Below, one piece after another: positions 48,799-58,175 of a DNA stretch of 64,000 nt. The stretch's first letter is position 1. The number at the start of each line of letters is the position of its first letter. A program made the position numbers and the translations under genes. The DNA is from Pseudonocardia sp. EC080619-01 (lineage in GTDB: Bacteria; Actinomycetota; Actinomycetes; Mycobacteriales; Pseudonocardiaceae): positions 1,596,501 through 1,660,500 of the forward strand of contig NZ_CP012184.1 of assembly GCF_001420995.1 (NCBI RefSeq). The letters run 5' to 3'. The notes under the pieces were generated by a model. The model did no database searches. It was not told the origin of the DNA and was given only the letters and a program-made list of their open reading frames with translations.

Positions 48799-50067
48799 GT
48801 GGCACCCAGCCAGTCCCTGGAGATCACGGTCGCCGGAGGCGGCCTGGGCGGGCTCACCGCCGCGCTGGCCCTGCGCCAGCAGGGCTTCCGGGTCACCGTG
48901 CTGGAGGCCGCTCCGCAGCTCGGGGAGGTGGGGGCCGGGATCCAGACCGCCCCGAACGCCAGCCGGGTGCTGATCGGTCTCGGCCTGCGGGCCGAGATGG
49001 AGCGGATCCACACCGCACCTCAGGACCAGGTCCGCCGGCGCTGGGCCGACGGCAGCGTCATCGCGCAGCTCCCGCTCGGGCGGTCGGTGGTCGACGCCTA
49101 CGGCGCGCCCTACTGGCACTACCACCGGGCCGACCTGCACCGGATCCTGCTCGACGCCTGCCTCGACCCGGAGGGCCCGGGGCCGGTCGTCGACGTGCAC
49201 ACCGACGCGAAGGTCGTGGAGCTGGACCGCGGCGACGCCGCCAGGCCGGTCGCCGTCACCGCCCGCGGCGAGCGCTTCGCCGGTGACGTCGTGGTCGGCG
49301 CGGACGGCATCCGGTCGTCCGTCCGCGACCTCGCCGGGTTCGACGACTCCCTGGTCTTCTCCGGCGAGATGGCCTACCGGGCACTGATCCCGGGCGACCT
49401 GATCGCCGCCGACCCGGCCACCCGCTTCCTCGTCGACCGCTACCACTCGACGATCTGGTACGGCCCGGACAAGCACCTCGTGCACTACGTGGTGCGGCAG
49501 GGCGAGTTCCTGAACATCGTCGCGATCGTGCCCTGTTCGCCCCGGGTCGAGCGGGACTGGACGGCGCCGGCGTCGGCCGAGGAGATGGTCGAGGCCTTCT
49601 CCGACTGGGACGACCGCGTCCCGGCGATGCTGGCCAAGGCCAAGGACGACGTCGCCGCCTTCGCCCTCTACCGCCGCCGCCGGGACCCGGTGTGGGTCGA
49701 CGGCCGGGTCGCCCTGCTCGGTGACGCCTGCCACGCGATGCTCCCCTACCAGGCCCAGGGCGCCTCCCAGGCGATGGAGGACGCGGCGGTGCTCGCCGAG
49801 GAGCTGGGCGCCGCCGGACGGTCCGGTGTGGACGGCGCGTTGACCCGCTACGTGCACCGCCGCGCCAAGCACGCCGGGATGGTGCAGGACGCATCGCTGC
49901 AGAACATGGCCTTCTACCACCTGCCCGACGGCCCCGAGCAGCGTGCGCGGGACGAGAAGCTCGCCCGCTTCGACGGTGAGTCCGACGTCTCCTACGACTG
50001 GCTCTGGCGCGGATCGCCGCTGCACGATCCCGACAACGAGGCCATCACCTACCAGTTCGCCCGCTGA
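48799..50067 (+). CDS. nicC: 6-Hydroxynicotinate 3-monooxygenase (FAD-dependent)
   Basis: The 422-residue class A flavin monooxygenase has the FAD motif AGGGLGGLTAALALRQQG, the FAD/NADPH region VVGADGIRSSVRDLA and GDACHAMLPYQAQGASQAMEDA. NicC converts 6-hydroxynicotinate to 2,5-dihydroxypyridine with loss of CO2. GTG 48799 has GAGGAGG eight bases upstream. Salicylate hydroxylases look similar, but the transporter, hydroxylase, nicF, nicD, nicE and nicX neighbours make NicC the best reading. Confidence 0.85.
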   Translation: MAPSQSLEITVAGGGLGGLTAALALRQQGFRVTVLEAAPQLGEVGAGIQTAPNASRVLIGLGLRAEMERIHTAPQDQVRRRWADGSVIAQLPLGRSVVDAYGAPYWHYHRADLHRILLDACLDPEGPGPVVDVHTDAKVVELDRGDAARPVAVTARGERFAGDVVVGADGIRSSVRDLAGFDDSLVFSGEMAYRALIPGDLIAADPATRFLVDRYHSTIWYGPDKHLVHYVVRQGEFLNIVAIVPCSPRVERDWTAPASAEEMVEAFSDWDDRVPAMLAKAKDDVAAFALYRRRRDPVWVDGRVALLGDACHAMLPYQAQGASQAMEDAAVLAEELGAAGRSGVDGALTRYVHRRAKHAGMVQDASLQNMAFYHLPDGPEQRARDEKLARFDGESDVSYDWLWRGSPLHDPDNEAITYQFAR

Positions 50068-50102
50068 GCTGCGTTCCCGCCACACACGACAGGAGTACCG
50101 AC

Positions 50103-51493
50103 ATGCAGACCAGGTCGTCCAGGACCTGCCCTGGCGGTGGAACGTCCAGGGGAAGATCTTCATCATCGGTGGCCTCGGCTACATGTTCGACGCGTGGGAC
50201 GTCGCCCTCAACGGCTTCCTCACCCCGCTGCTCGGCACCGAGTTCGACCTCTCCACCGGGCAGCGCGGGCTGGTCGCCACGGCGAACCTGGTCGGCATGG
50301 CGGTCGGCGCCGTCGCGTTCGGCACGATCGCCGACCGGATGGGCCGCAAGCGCGCCTTCAGCATCACGCTGCTGATCTTCGCGTTGTTCTCGGTGCTCGG
50401 CGCGCTGTCGCCGAGCTGGGAGATCTTCCTGGCACTGCGGTTCCTGGCCGGTGTCGGCCTCGGTGGCTGCATCCCGGTCGACTACGCGATCGTCAGCGAG
50501 TTCTCACCACGCAAGCAACGCGGCAGGGTGCTCGCCGCGATGGACGGCTGGTGGCCGATCGGCACCACGCTGGCCGGGCTCTCGGCGACCCTGCTGGTCC
50601 CGGTCGAGGGCAACTGGCGCTGGATGCTCGCCCTGATGGTGCTGCCCGCGATCCTGCTGTTCTGGATCCGCCGCGGTGTCCCGGAGTCCCCACTGTACCT
50701 GGCCCGCACCGGCCGCGAGGCCGAGGCCCGCGTCGTCATCGACGACCTGGTCCGCCGCACCGGCGCCACCCCGGAGCCCTACGCGATCGCCGCCGTCGCC
50801 CCGGAGCCCGTCCGGTCCGGCCGGCGCGGCGTCGGTGCCGTCGCCGAGCAGCTGAAGCTGGTCTGGGCGTTCTCGCCGCGGATCACCGGCGTCGCGTGGT
50901 CGCTGTTCATCACGGTCATGGTCGTCTACTACGCCGCGCTGTCCTGGATGCCGTCGATCCTGCGCGCCCAGGGCATGGGCGAGGTCGCCGCGTTCGGCTC
51001 CACGACGGTGATGAACGCCGTCGGCATCCTCGGCGTGATCACCTCGGTGCTGCTGGTCGAGACGCTCGGCCGCAAGTGGGTCATCGGTATCGCGGCACCA
51101 CTGGCCGCGCTGTCGCTGATCGTGTTCTCTCTGGTCATGGAGTCGTCGGCGGCGGCGATCGCGATGATCGCGGTGTTCGGGTTCTTCGCCCTGGTCGTCA
51201 TCCCGGTCATGTACGCCTACGTCTCCGAGCTCTACCCGACCGAGCTGCGGGCGTCCGGGTTCGGCTGGGCGTCGTCGTCGAGCCGGGCGGTCACCGGGTT
51301 CGTCCCGCTGGTCTTCGGCAGCCTGCTGTGGCCGGTGCTGGGCCTCCCGCTGACCTTCACCCTGATGGGCCTGCTCGTCGTCGCCGCGGTGGTGTTCATG
51401 GCGCTCGGCGCGCCGGAGACCCGCGGCCGCGAGCTGGACAGGATCACCGGGACCGAGGAGCAGACCGACGCGCAGGTGGTGGAGAAGGCGTGA
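50103..51493 (+). CDS. nicT: MFS nicotinate-type transporter with apparent 5' frameshift
   Basis: The body encodes a 12-helix MFS carrier of the aromatic acid:H+ symporter type (GYMFDAWDVALNGFLTPLLG, then FGTIADRMGRKRAF, and VSELYPTELRASGFGW). The only start with a ribosome site, ATG 50103 after AGGAG, is out of frame with it. From ATG the reading is MQTRSSRT, while the transporter frame reads ADQVVQDLPWRWNVQGK from base 50105. One extra G after ATG would give MADQVVQDLPWRW, a normal family N-terminus. No in-frame ATG, GTG or TTG occurs before helix 1. Either a real one-base deletion or a sequencing error. Confidence 0.8.
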
Positions 51494-52275
51494 AACCCGC
51501 TCCCTTCACCTACCACCGGGCGTCGTCGGTCACCGGTGCGGTGGCCCTGCTCGGCGAGCTGGCCGAGGAGGAACCGAAGATCCTGGCCGGCGGGCAGAGC
51601 CTGGTCGCGATGATGAACTACCGGATGGCCCGCCCCGGGCACCTGGTCGACATCACCCACGTGCCCGGCCTGGCCGGGATCCGCCGTGACGGCGGCGCCC
51701 TGCGGATCGGTGCGCTGACCACCCACCGCGACGTCGAGAAGGCCGATCTCGGGCCGGACTTCGCGGTGCTGTCCCGGACCATGCGGTGGGTCGGCCACCT
51801 GCCGATCCGCACCCGGGGCACGGTGGGCGGCAGCATCGCCCACGCCGACGCGACGGCCGAGTGGTGCCTGCTCGCCGTCCTGCTGGACGCGGTGATCGTC
51901 GTCGAGGGCCCGGCCGGACGGCGCGACGTCGCCGCCGGCGGGTTCTTCCTCGGGCCCTTCACCACGGCGCTGGAGCCGGACGAGGTGATCGTCGAGATCG
52001 TCTTCCCGCGCCCGGCACCGCGCGCCGCGCTGACCGAGTACGCCGACCGGCGGGGCGACTTCGCCGTCGTCGCGGCGGGGGTGGACCTGGACACGGAGTC
52101 GGTCGTGCTGGGCGGGGTCGGTTCCGTGCCGGTCGCCGTCCGCCCGGCCGGCTCCCCCGGCGAGGTCGCGGACGGTCTCGACCTGCGCGACGAGCCGGGC
52201 GTCCCGGCGTCGTACCGGCGCGGGCTGGTCCGGACGCTCGTCGCCCGCGCACGGGAGGAGGTGCCCGATGCGTGA
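51490..52275 (+). CDS. Nicotinate hydroxylase, FAD-binding medium subunit
   Basis: The 261-residue protein is of the CO dehydrogenase/xanthine dehydrogenase medium-subunit type. FAD-binding motifs are ILAGGQSLVAMMNYRMARP (about residue 30) and TRGTVGGSIAHADATAEW (about residue 110). Its GTG start overlaps the nicT stop. Together with the next two genes it forms a Mo/FAD/Fe-S hydroxylase that, by context, makes 6-hydroxynicotinate. Confidence 0.88.
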   Translation: MKPAPFTYHRASSVTGAVALLGELAEEEPKILAGGQSLVAMMNYRMARPGHLVDITHVPGLAGIRRDGGALRIGALTTHRDVEKADLGPDFAVLSRTMRWVGHLPIRTRGTVGGSIAHADATAEWCLLAVLLDAVIVVEGPAGRRDVAAGGFFLGPFTTALEPDEVIVEIVFPRPAPRAALTEYADRRGDFAVVAAGVDLDTESVVLGGVGSVPVAVRPAGSPGEVADGLDLRDEPGVPASYRRGLVRTLVARAREEVPDA

Positions 52276-54625
52276 GCCCGGGTTCCGGACCGACGGGACG
52301 TGGGTCGGCGCGGACGTGCCGCGCCGCGAGGACCCGCGGCTGCTCGCCGGCCGCGGCCGGTTCGTCGACGACATCACGCTGCCGCGGATGCTGCACGCCG
52401 CGTTCGTCCGCAGCACCGAGGCGCACGCCCTGCTCACCTCGGTCGACCTCTCCGAGGTGCGCGGGGTGCCGGGCGTCGTCGCCGCGTTCGACGCCGCCGG
52501 CCTCGGTCTCGCCGACATCACCGCCCTGCTGGACCGGCCCGCCGAGGAGTTCACGCCGACGTCGATGCCGGTGCTGGCCCGCGACAAGGTGCGCTACGTC
52601 GGCGAGCCGGTCGCCGTCGTCCTCGCGACCGACCCGTACGCCGCCGAGGACGGCGTCGAGGCCGCGGTCGTCGACTATGAGCCGCTCGACCCGGTGGTGA
52701 CCGAGACCGCCGCGCTCGCCGCGGCCGGTGCCCCGGTGCACGACGAGGCGCCGGGCAACGTGCTCGTCGACGTCTCGCTGTTCGCCACCGAGGGCATCGA
52801 CGCCGTCTTCGACGCCGCCCACACGGTGGTGTCCGTCGAGGCCCGCACCGGGCGGCAGAACGCCCTGCCGCTGGAGACCCGCGGCGTCGTCGCCGACTGG
52901 GACGACCGCGACGAGCAGCTGCTCGTGCGCACCTGCACCCAGGTCCCGCACCAGGTCCGGACCGTCCTCGCCCGCTGTGCCGGGCTCGACGAGAAGCAGG
53001 TCCGGGTCACCGTGCCGGACATGGGCGGCGGGTTCGGGCAGAAGTGCGTCGTCGGCCGCGAGGAGATCGCCGCCGCGGCCGCCGCCCGCCGGCTGCGCCG
53101 GCCGGTGAAGTGGATCGAGGACCGCCGGGAGGCGCTGACCGCGAGCTTCCTCGCCCGCGAGCAGCACTACACGGCCCGGGCCGCGTTCGACGCCGACGGC
53201 GCGATCCTGGCGCTGGAGGCCGACGTCGTCTGCGACATGGGCGCCTACTCCTGCTACCCGTTCACCGCCGGGATCGAGCCCCTGATGGCGTCGGCCGAGA
53301 TGCCCGGCGTCTACCGGGTCCCGGCCTACCGGGTCCGGGGCCGCGCGGTCACGACCAACAAGGCGCCGACCGCGCCGTACCGCGGGGTGTCCCGCCCGCA
53401 GTACGTGATGGTGATGGAGCGCCTGATGGAGCGCGCCGCCCGGTCGCTCGGGCTCGACGCGCTCGACGTCCGCCGCCGCAACCTGATCACCGAGTTCCCC
53501 TACCGCGGGATCAACAACATCACCTACGACCCCGGGTCCTACCTCGAGTCCCTCGACCTGTGCGAGCGGGTGCTGCGCGACGAGGGCTGGCACCGCCACA
53601 CCGAGCCCGGCCGCGTCGTCGGGATCGGGTACTCCTGCTTCTCCGAGCGCACCGGCTACGGCTCGGGCGCCTTCGCCCAGCGGAAGATGCAGGTCGTGCC
53701 CGGCTTCGACCTCTCCCAGATCACGATGGACCTCGACGGGACCGTGTCGGTCACCACCGGCACGCTGTCGCACGGCCAGAGCCACGAGACGACGTTCGCC
53801 CAGATCGTCGCCGACCGGCTCGGGGTGCCCTACGACAAGGTCAAGATCGTGCAGGGTGACACCGACCGGATCACCTACGGCTGGGGCTCGTTCGCGTCCC
53901 GCTCGGTCACCATCGGCGGCTCCGCGGCGTCGGCCGCCGCGGTGAAGCTCGGCGACCAGCTCCGCGCGCTGGCCGCGCACCTGGCCGGGGTCGACGTCGA
54001 CACCTGCGAGCTCGACGGCCGCGGCGGCGTCCGCGCCGCTGACCGCACGCTGCCCTTCACCGAGCTCGCCGAGGTCGCCTACCTGCGGTCGCACCTGCTG
54101 CCCAAGGACGTCGGCCCCGGGCTGACGGCGACGGCGAGCTTCGACGTCGGCGGCGACGGCACGTTCTCCAACGCCACCCACGGCTGCGTGGTCGCGCTCG
54201 ACCCCGGCACCGGCGGCGTCGAGATCCTCCGCTACGTGTGCGTGGAGGACTGCGGCGTCGCGATCCACCCGCGGGTCGTGGAGGGCCAGGCCCGCGGCGG
54301 CATCGCCCAGGGCATCGCCGGTGCGCTGTTCGAGGAGGTCCTCTACGACGAGGCCGGCCAGCCGCTGGCGCCGAGCTTCATGGAGTACAAGGTGCCGACC
54401 GCCGCCGAGATCCCGGACGTGCGGATCGAGCACCTCGAGACGCCGTGCGCGTTCACCGCGAACGGGGCGAAGGGCGCCGGCGAGGGTGGCACGATCGGCG
54501 CGCCGGCCGCCGTCCTCAACGCCGTCAACGACGCCCTGCGCGGCACCGGCGTCGAGCTGGACTCCACCCCGATCCCCCGGCACGCGATCTTCGCGGCTCT
54601 CGCGCCGCACGAGGAGGCGTCATGA
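52268..54625 (+). CDS. Nicotinate hydroxylase, molybdopterin large subunit
   Basis: The 785-residue xanthine-oxidase-family large subunit has DVPRREDPRLLAGRGRFVDD at the N-terminus, DMGGGFGQKCVVGREE near the cofactor, APYRGVSRPQ, and the catalytic Glu in NGAKGAGEGGTIGAPA near the C-terminus. The CO dehydrogenase loop AYRCSFR is absent, so it is not a CO oxidiser. It hydroxylates C6 of nicotinate by context. It differs from P. putida NicAB, which uses a two-gene system with cytochromes. Confidence 0.88.
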   Translation: MREPGFRTDGTWVGADVPRREDPRLLAGRGRFVDDITLPRMLHAAFVRSTEAHALLTSVDLSEVRGVPGVVAAFDAAGLGLADITALLDRPAEEFTPTSMPVLARDKVRYVGEPVAVVLATDPYAAEDGVEAAVVDYEPLDPVVTETAALAAAGAPVHDEAPGNVLVDVSLFATEGIDAVFDAAHTVVSVEARTGRQNALPLETRGVVADWDDRDEQLLVRTCTQVPHQVRTVLARCAGLDEKQVRVTVPDMGGGFGQKCVVGREEIAAAAAARRLRRPVKWIEDRREALTASFLAREQHYTARAAFDADGAILALEADVVCDMGAYSCYPFTAGIEPLMASAEMPGVYRVPAYRVRGRAVTTNKAPTAPYRGVSRPQYVMVMERLMERAARSLGLDALDVRRRNLITEFPYRGINNITYDPGSYLESLDLCERVLRDEGWHRHTEPGRVVGIGYSCFSERTGYGSGAFAQRKMQVVPGFDLSQITMDLDGTVSVTTGTLSHGQSHETTFAQIVADRLGVPYDKVKIVQGDTDRITYGWGSFASRSVTIGGSAASAAAVKLGDQLRALAAHLAGVDVDTCELDGRGGVRAADRTLPFTELAEVAYLRSHLLPKDVGPGLTATASFDVGGDGTFSNATHGCVVALDPGTGGVEILRYVCVEDCGVAIHPRVVEGQARGGIAQGIAGALFEEVLYDEAGQPLAPSFMEYKVPTAAEIPDVRIEHLETPCAFTANGAKGAGEGGTIGAPAAVLNAVNDALRGTGVELDSTPIPRHAIFAALAPHEEAS

Positions 54626-55140
54626 CCGACGTGCAGCTGGTCGAGCTGACCGTCAACTCCGAGCGCCACGAGCTGGCGATCCCGCCGCGCCGCACCCTCG
54701 CCGACGTGCTGCGCCACGACCTCGGCCTCACCGGCACGCACGTCGGCTGCGAGCACGGCATCTGCGGGGCGTGCACCGTCCTCGTCGACGGCCGCCCCGC
54801 GCGCGCCTGCCTGCTGTTCGCCGCGCAGGTCGAGAACGCGGAGATCCGCACCGTCGAGTCGCTGGCGGGCCCCGACGGCGAGCTGTCGGACCTGCAGCGC
54901 TGCTTCGGCGAGCACCACGGGCTGCAGTGCGGGTTCTGCACCCCCGGCTTCCTGATGCTCGCCGAGGGGTTCCTCGCCGAGGAGCCCGGCGCGACCCGCG
55001 AGGAGATCCGCGAGGTCGTCGCCTCGAACCTCTGCCGGTGCACCGGCTACCAGACCGTCGTGGACGCGGTCGACGACTGCGCGTCCCGCCGCCGTGCGAG
55101 CCTCCAGGCCGCACTCGACACCGCAGGGAGCACCCGTTGA
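54622..55140 (+). CDS. Nicotinate hydroxylase, [2Fe-2S] small subunit
   Basis: The 172-residue protein has two [2Fe-2S] clusters: GCEHGICGACTVLVDG plus ACLLF for the plant-type domain, and CGFCTPGFLML with NLCRCTGYQ for the helical domain. It transfers electrons between the molybdenum centre and FAD. ATGA overlap with the large subunit gene. Confidence 0.93.
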   Translation: MTDVQLVELTVNSERHELAIPPRRTLADVLRHDLGLTGTHVGCEHGICGACTVLVDGRPARACLLFAAQVENAEIRTVESLAGPDGELSDLQRCFGEHHGLQCGFCTPGFLMLAEGFLAEEPGATREEIREVVASNLCRCTGYQTVVDAVDDCASRRRASLQAALDTAGSTR

Positions 55141-55775
55141 GTCTGCACGGAGAGTCCACCGACGCCACCTACTCGCGCGCCGGGTTCGGGGCCGAGACCC
55201 GCCGGGGGCCGCGGCCCGCCGTCGTCGTCGTCGACCTGACGGCCGGGTTCACCGACCCGGCGTACCCGACCGGGGCGGACCTGACCGACGTCGTCGCGGC
55301 GACGTCGTCGCTGGTCGAGGCGGCCCGGGCGGCCGGGGCCCCGGTCGTCTGGACGACCATCGCCTTCTCCCCCGCCGAGCTCGACACGCTGCCGTGGCTG
55401 GTGAAGGTGCCGGGCATGCGCGGGCTCGCCGAGGGCTCGCCGTCGGTCGCGCTCGACACCCGGCTGCCGGTCGGCGAGCGCGACCACGTGCTCACCAAGA
55501 AGGGTGCCTCGGCGTTCTTCGAGACCGGTCTCGCCGCGTTCCTCACCGCGGCCGGGGTGGACACCGTGCTGGTCTGCGGCGCCACCACCAGCGGCTGCGT
55601 GCGCGCCACCGCCGTCGACGCGGTGCAGTCCGGGTTCGGTGTGCTCGTCCCGCGCGAGTGCGTCGGCGACCGGGCCGACGGCCCGCACGAGGCCAACCTG
55701 TTCGACATCGGAGCGAAGTACGGCGACGTGATCTCCCTCGGCGACGCGCTCGGGTACCTGAAGGAGATCGCATGA
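55137..55775 (+). CDS. nicF: Maleamate amidohydrolase (isochorismatase-like)
   Basis: The 212-residue cysteine hydrolase keeps the triad of the isochorismatase fold: Asp in VVVVDLTAGF, Lys in LTKKGASAFFETGLAAFL and Cys in GATTSGCVRATAVDA. NicF splits maleamate into maleate and ammonia. It begins with TTG 55137 overlapping the previous stop (TTGA), an unusual but well-placed start. Confidence 0.85.
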   Translation: MSLHGESTDATYSRAGFGAETRRGPRPAVVVVDLTAGFTDPAYPTGADLTDVVAATSSLVEAARAAGAPVVWTTIAFSPAELDTLPWLVKVPGMRGLAEGSPSVALDTRLPVGERDHVLTKKGASAFFETGLAAFLTAAGVDTVLVCGATTSGCVRATAVDAVQSGFGVLVPRECVGDRADGPHEANLFDIGAKYGDVISLGDALGYLKEIA

Positions 55776-56632
55776 CCCCGACGACGGCGACGCTCACCAC
55801 CCGCCAGGTCCGCCAGGACGCGCTGGCCGACCTCGCCGACGTGCCCGCCGTGTCCCGCTGGGTGCGCAACGGCGACGTCCGCCTGCACCTGCTCGACTAC
55901 TGCGGCCCCGGGGTCCCCGTGCTCGTCCTGCCCGGCATCACCAGCCCGGCGGTCACGATGGACTTCGTCGCGCGCGAGCTCACCGACGGCTTCCGCCCGG
56001 TGGTGCTCGACGTCCGCGGCCGTGGCCTGTCCGACACCGGCACCTCGTGGACGCTCGACGACTACGCGGGCGACGTGCTCGCCGTCCTGGAGGGGCTCGG
56101 CCTCGGGTCCGAGACGATCCTGTTCGGACACTCCATGGGCGCCCGGATCGCCGCCGTCGCCGCGACACGGCGCCCGGTCCGCGGCGCGGTGCTGGTCGAC
56201 CCGCCGCTGTCCGGGCCCGGCCGCGACCCGTACCCGACGACCCTGGAGGCGTTCCTCGGGCAGCTGCACGAGGCGCAGCGCGGCACCGACGCCGACGAGG
56301 TCGCCCGCGCCTGGCCGCGCTGGCCGCGGGCGGAGCAGGAGCTGCGGGCACGGTGGCTCTCGTCCTGCGACGAGGCCGCGATCCGCGCGACCCACGCCGG
56401 GTTCGAGAGCGAGGACTTCTTCACCGCGTGGCCGGAGGTCCCCGGGCCGGTCACCGTCCTGTACGGCGACGGCTCCCCCGTGGTCCCCGCCGCCGGGGTC
56501 GCCGAGATCGGCGCGGCGAACCCGGCCGCCCGGCTCGCCGGCGTCCCGGACGCCGGGCACATGGTGTTCTGGGACAACCCGCCCGCGGCACTGACTCTGC
56601 TGCGCGAGGCGCTGGAGCACGCCGCCGGCTGA
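55772..56632 (+). CDS. nicD: N-formylmaleamate deformylase (alpha/beta hydrolase)
   Basis: The 286-residue alpha/beta hydrolase has the nucleophile elbow LFGHSMGARIAA, LVLPGITSPA at the oxyanion hole, and a C-terminal GHMVFWDNP histidine. NicD converts N-formylmaleamate into maleamate and formate. ATGA overlap with nicF. A strong hairpin follows 15 bases after the stop. Confidence 0.85.
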   Translation: MTPTTATLTTRQVRQDALADLADVPAVSRWVRNGDVRLHLLDYCGPGVPVLVLPGITSPAVTMDFVARELTDGFRPVVLDVRGRGLSDTGTSWTLDDYAGDVLAVLEGLGLGSETILFGHSMGARIAAVAATRRPVRGAVLVDPPLSGPGRDPYPTTLEAFLGQLHEAQRGTDADEVARAWPRWPRAEQELRARWLSSCDEAAIRATHAGFESEDFFTAWPEVPGPVTVLYGDGSPVVPAAGVAEIGAANPAARLAGVPDAGHMVFWDNPPAALTLLREALEHAAG

Positions 56633-56647
56633 GCCGGTCCCCGCCGC

Positions 56648-56698
56648 ACGGCACGCCGTGCACCCGTCACACCGACCGCCGGGTGCATGGCGTGCCGT
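56648..56698 (+). terminator. Terminator of the nicC-nicD operon
   Basis: Two 19-base arms (56648-56666 and 56680-56698) pair at 18 of 19 positions around a 13-base loop. There is no T tract. The very long stem directly after nicD should end the operon. Confidence 0.88.
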
Positions 56699-56786
56699 TC
56701 GGGCGTCGGCTCGGTGTTCGGCGCGGTGCCCGGCGCGGTGCCCGGCCGTCGTGCCGGGCCGGGGACGGCGGGATTACCGTGGCCGG

Positions 56787-57263
56787 GTGCGTCCCCGAAC
56801 CCGATCCGGCCGTCGCGTGTCCGTCCGGGCCGCCACCGTCGCGGTGGCGGCCCTCCTCGTGCTCGCCGGGTGCGGGACCGGCCCGGCGACCACCCGGACC
56901 ACCACCGGCGAGGGCACGAGTGCCTCCGACCGCGTCGGCGCCCCCGGCCTCGACGCCCTGCGCACCAAGTTCCGGTTCTTCGCCGAGGACACCTGCTTCG
57001 ACGGCGACCCGGCGCAGGTCTTCCCGCGCTGCGGGCGGTTCGTCACCGAGATCCGCAACGTCGTCGGGCAGGTCCGCCGGGACGCGCCCGCCGCGGCCCC
57101 GCAGGCCGACGCCACCGAGGCGGCCGTCGACCGGTTCACCGCGGGCTGCGCGACCGATCCGGGCACGGTCGGCGGCGGCGACCCGGCCACCTGCGGCCCC
57201 GCCTTCCGCGAGGTGCAGGAGGCCGTGCAGGGCATGGCGACCGCGGTCGGTGCCCCCGGCTGA
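56787..57263 (+). CDS. Small lipoprotein of unknown function
   Basis: The 158-residue protein has a lipoprotein signal (VRAATVAVAALLVLAGCGTG) and four further cysteines (DTCFDG, RCGRF, GCATDP, TCGPAF) that could form two disulfides outside the cell. No family recognised. GTG 56787 with weak signals; possibly leaderless. It converges with the kinase gene, ending seven bases away. Confidence 0.7.
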   Translation: MRPRTRSGRRVSVRAATVAVAALLVLAGCGTGPATTRTTTGEGTSASDRVGAPGLDALRTKFRFFAEDTCFDGDPAQVFPRCGRFVTEIRNVVGQVRRDAPAAAPQADATEAAVDRFTAGCATDPGTVGGGDPATCGPAFREVQEAVQGMATAVGAPG

Positions 57264-57269
57264 TCCGCC

Positions 57270-58175
57270 TCAGGCGGTGAGCAGCGCGTCCACCTCGGCC
57301 CGGGTCGGGGCCGTCGCCGGGCCGTGCCGGGTCACGGCGAGCGCCGCGGCGGCGTTCGCCCGGCGCGCGGCGACGGCCCACCCGGCGCCGCGCAGCAGCT
57401 CGGCGGCGAGAACCCCGCAGTGCGCGTCCCCGGCCCCGTTGGTGTCGACCGCCCGCACGGACGGCGCCGGGACCTGCTCGGCCCGCCCGTCCCGGACCAG
57501 CACGCAGCCCGCGGCGCCGTCGCGCACCACGACCACCGCACCGTCCGGGAGCCGCCGGGCGAGCTCGCGGCCCGCGGCGGTGGCATCCGGTTCACCGGAC
57601 AGCAGCTTCGCCTCCCGGGCGTTGCAGCTGAGCACCCCGGTCGCCGCGAGCATCCGGGCCCACGTCCCGGCCGGGACGTCGCCGACCAGCGGTCCGGGAT
57701 CGAGCAGCACGGTGCCGGCGGTGTCCGCCGCAGCCTCCACGACCTGGGCGGCCTTGTCCGGGACGAGCAGGCTGTAGCCGGACACGTAGAGCACGTCGTC
57801 CGGTCCGGTCGGCGGCAGCCCGCCCGCCAGGCCGGACTCCACGCCGCTGCCGGTCACGAACGTCCGCTCACCGGACGGCTCGACCAGCGTCACGCAGATC
57901 CCGGTGTCGCCACCGGCGTCGGGCGGTGCCGCGACCTGCACGCCCTCGGCGGCCAGCGCCGCCCGGACCAGCTCGCCGCGGGGCCCGGTGCCGTGGCCAC
58001 CGGCGTAGAGCACCGGGGCACCGGCCCGGGCGGCCGCGGCGACGACGTTGAACCCGCCCCCGGGCAGCATCGCGGTGTCCGAGGCCATGACGTCCCCGCC
58101 CGGCGGCGGCAGCGCGGGCACCCGCATGACCAGGTCGACGAGCACCTGGCCGGTGTGCACCAGCCGGCCGCTCAC
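57270..58175 (-). CDS. PfkB-family sugar/nucleoside kinase (YegV-like context)
   Basis: The 301-residue ribokinase-family protein has the N-terminal PGGGFNVVAAAARAGA motif and the C-terminal ATP/anion-hole motif DTNGAGDAHCGVLAAEL with the catalytic Asp. It phosphorylates a sugar or nucleoside. Its GTG overlaps the permease stop. It is the last gene of a gntR-ADPRG-permease-kinase set that matches E. coli yegW, yegU, yegT and yegV in types of proteins. Ribose released from a riboside is a sensible substrate here (inference). Confidence 0.82.
   Translation of the reverse strand: MSGRLVHTGQVLVDLVMRVPALPPPGGDVMASDTAMLPGGGFNVVAAAARAGAPVLYAGGHGTGPRGELVRAALAAEGVQVAAPPDAGGDTGICVTLVEPSGERTFVTGSGVESGLAGGLPPTGPDDVLYVSGYSLLVPDKAAQVVEAAADTAGTVLLDPGPLVGDVPAGTWARMLAATGVLSCNAREAKLLSGEPDATAAGRELARRLPDGAVVVVRDGAAGCVLVRDGRAEQVPAPSVRAVDTNGAGDAHCGVLAAELLRGAGWAVAARRANAAAALAVTRHGPATAPTRAEVDALLTA

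Noticed and set aside
51959-54610. Long open frame (about 880 codons) on the minus strand
   Set aside because: Antisense to the molybdenum hydroxylase large subunit, whose motifs are clear.
52268-54625. CO dehydrogenase large subunit (CoxL) as the identity
   Set aside because: The CoxL form I loop AYRCSFR is missing, and the neighbours encode nicotinate catabolism.
56658-57280. Alternative frames over the lipoprotein gene
   Set aside because: They pass through the operon terminator or lack any signal; the frame with the lipobox and spaced cysteines is the credible one.
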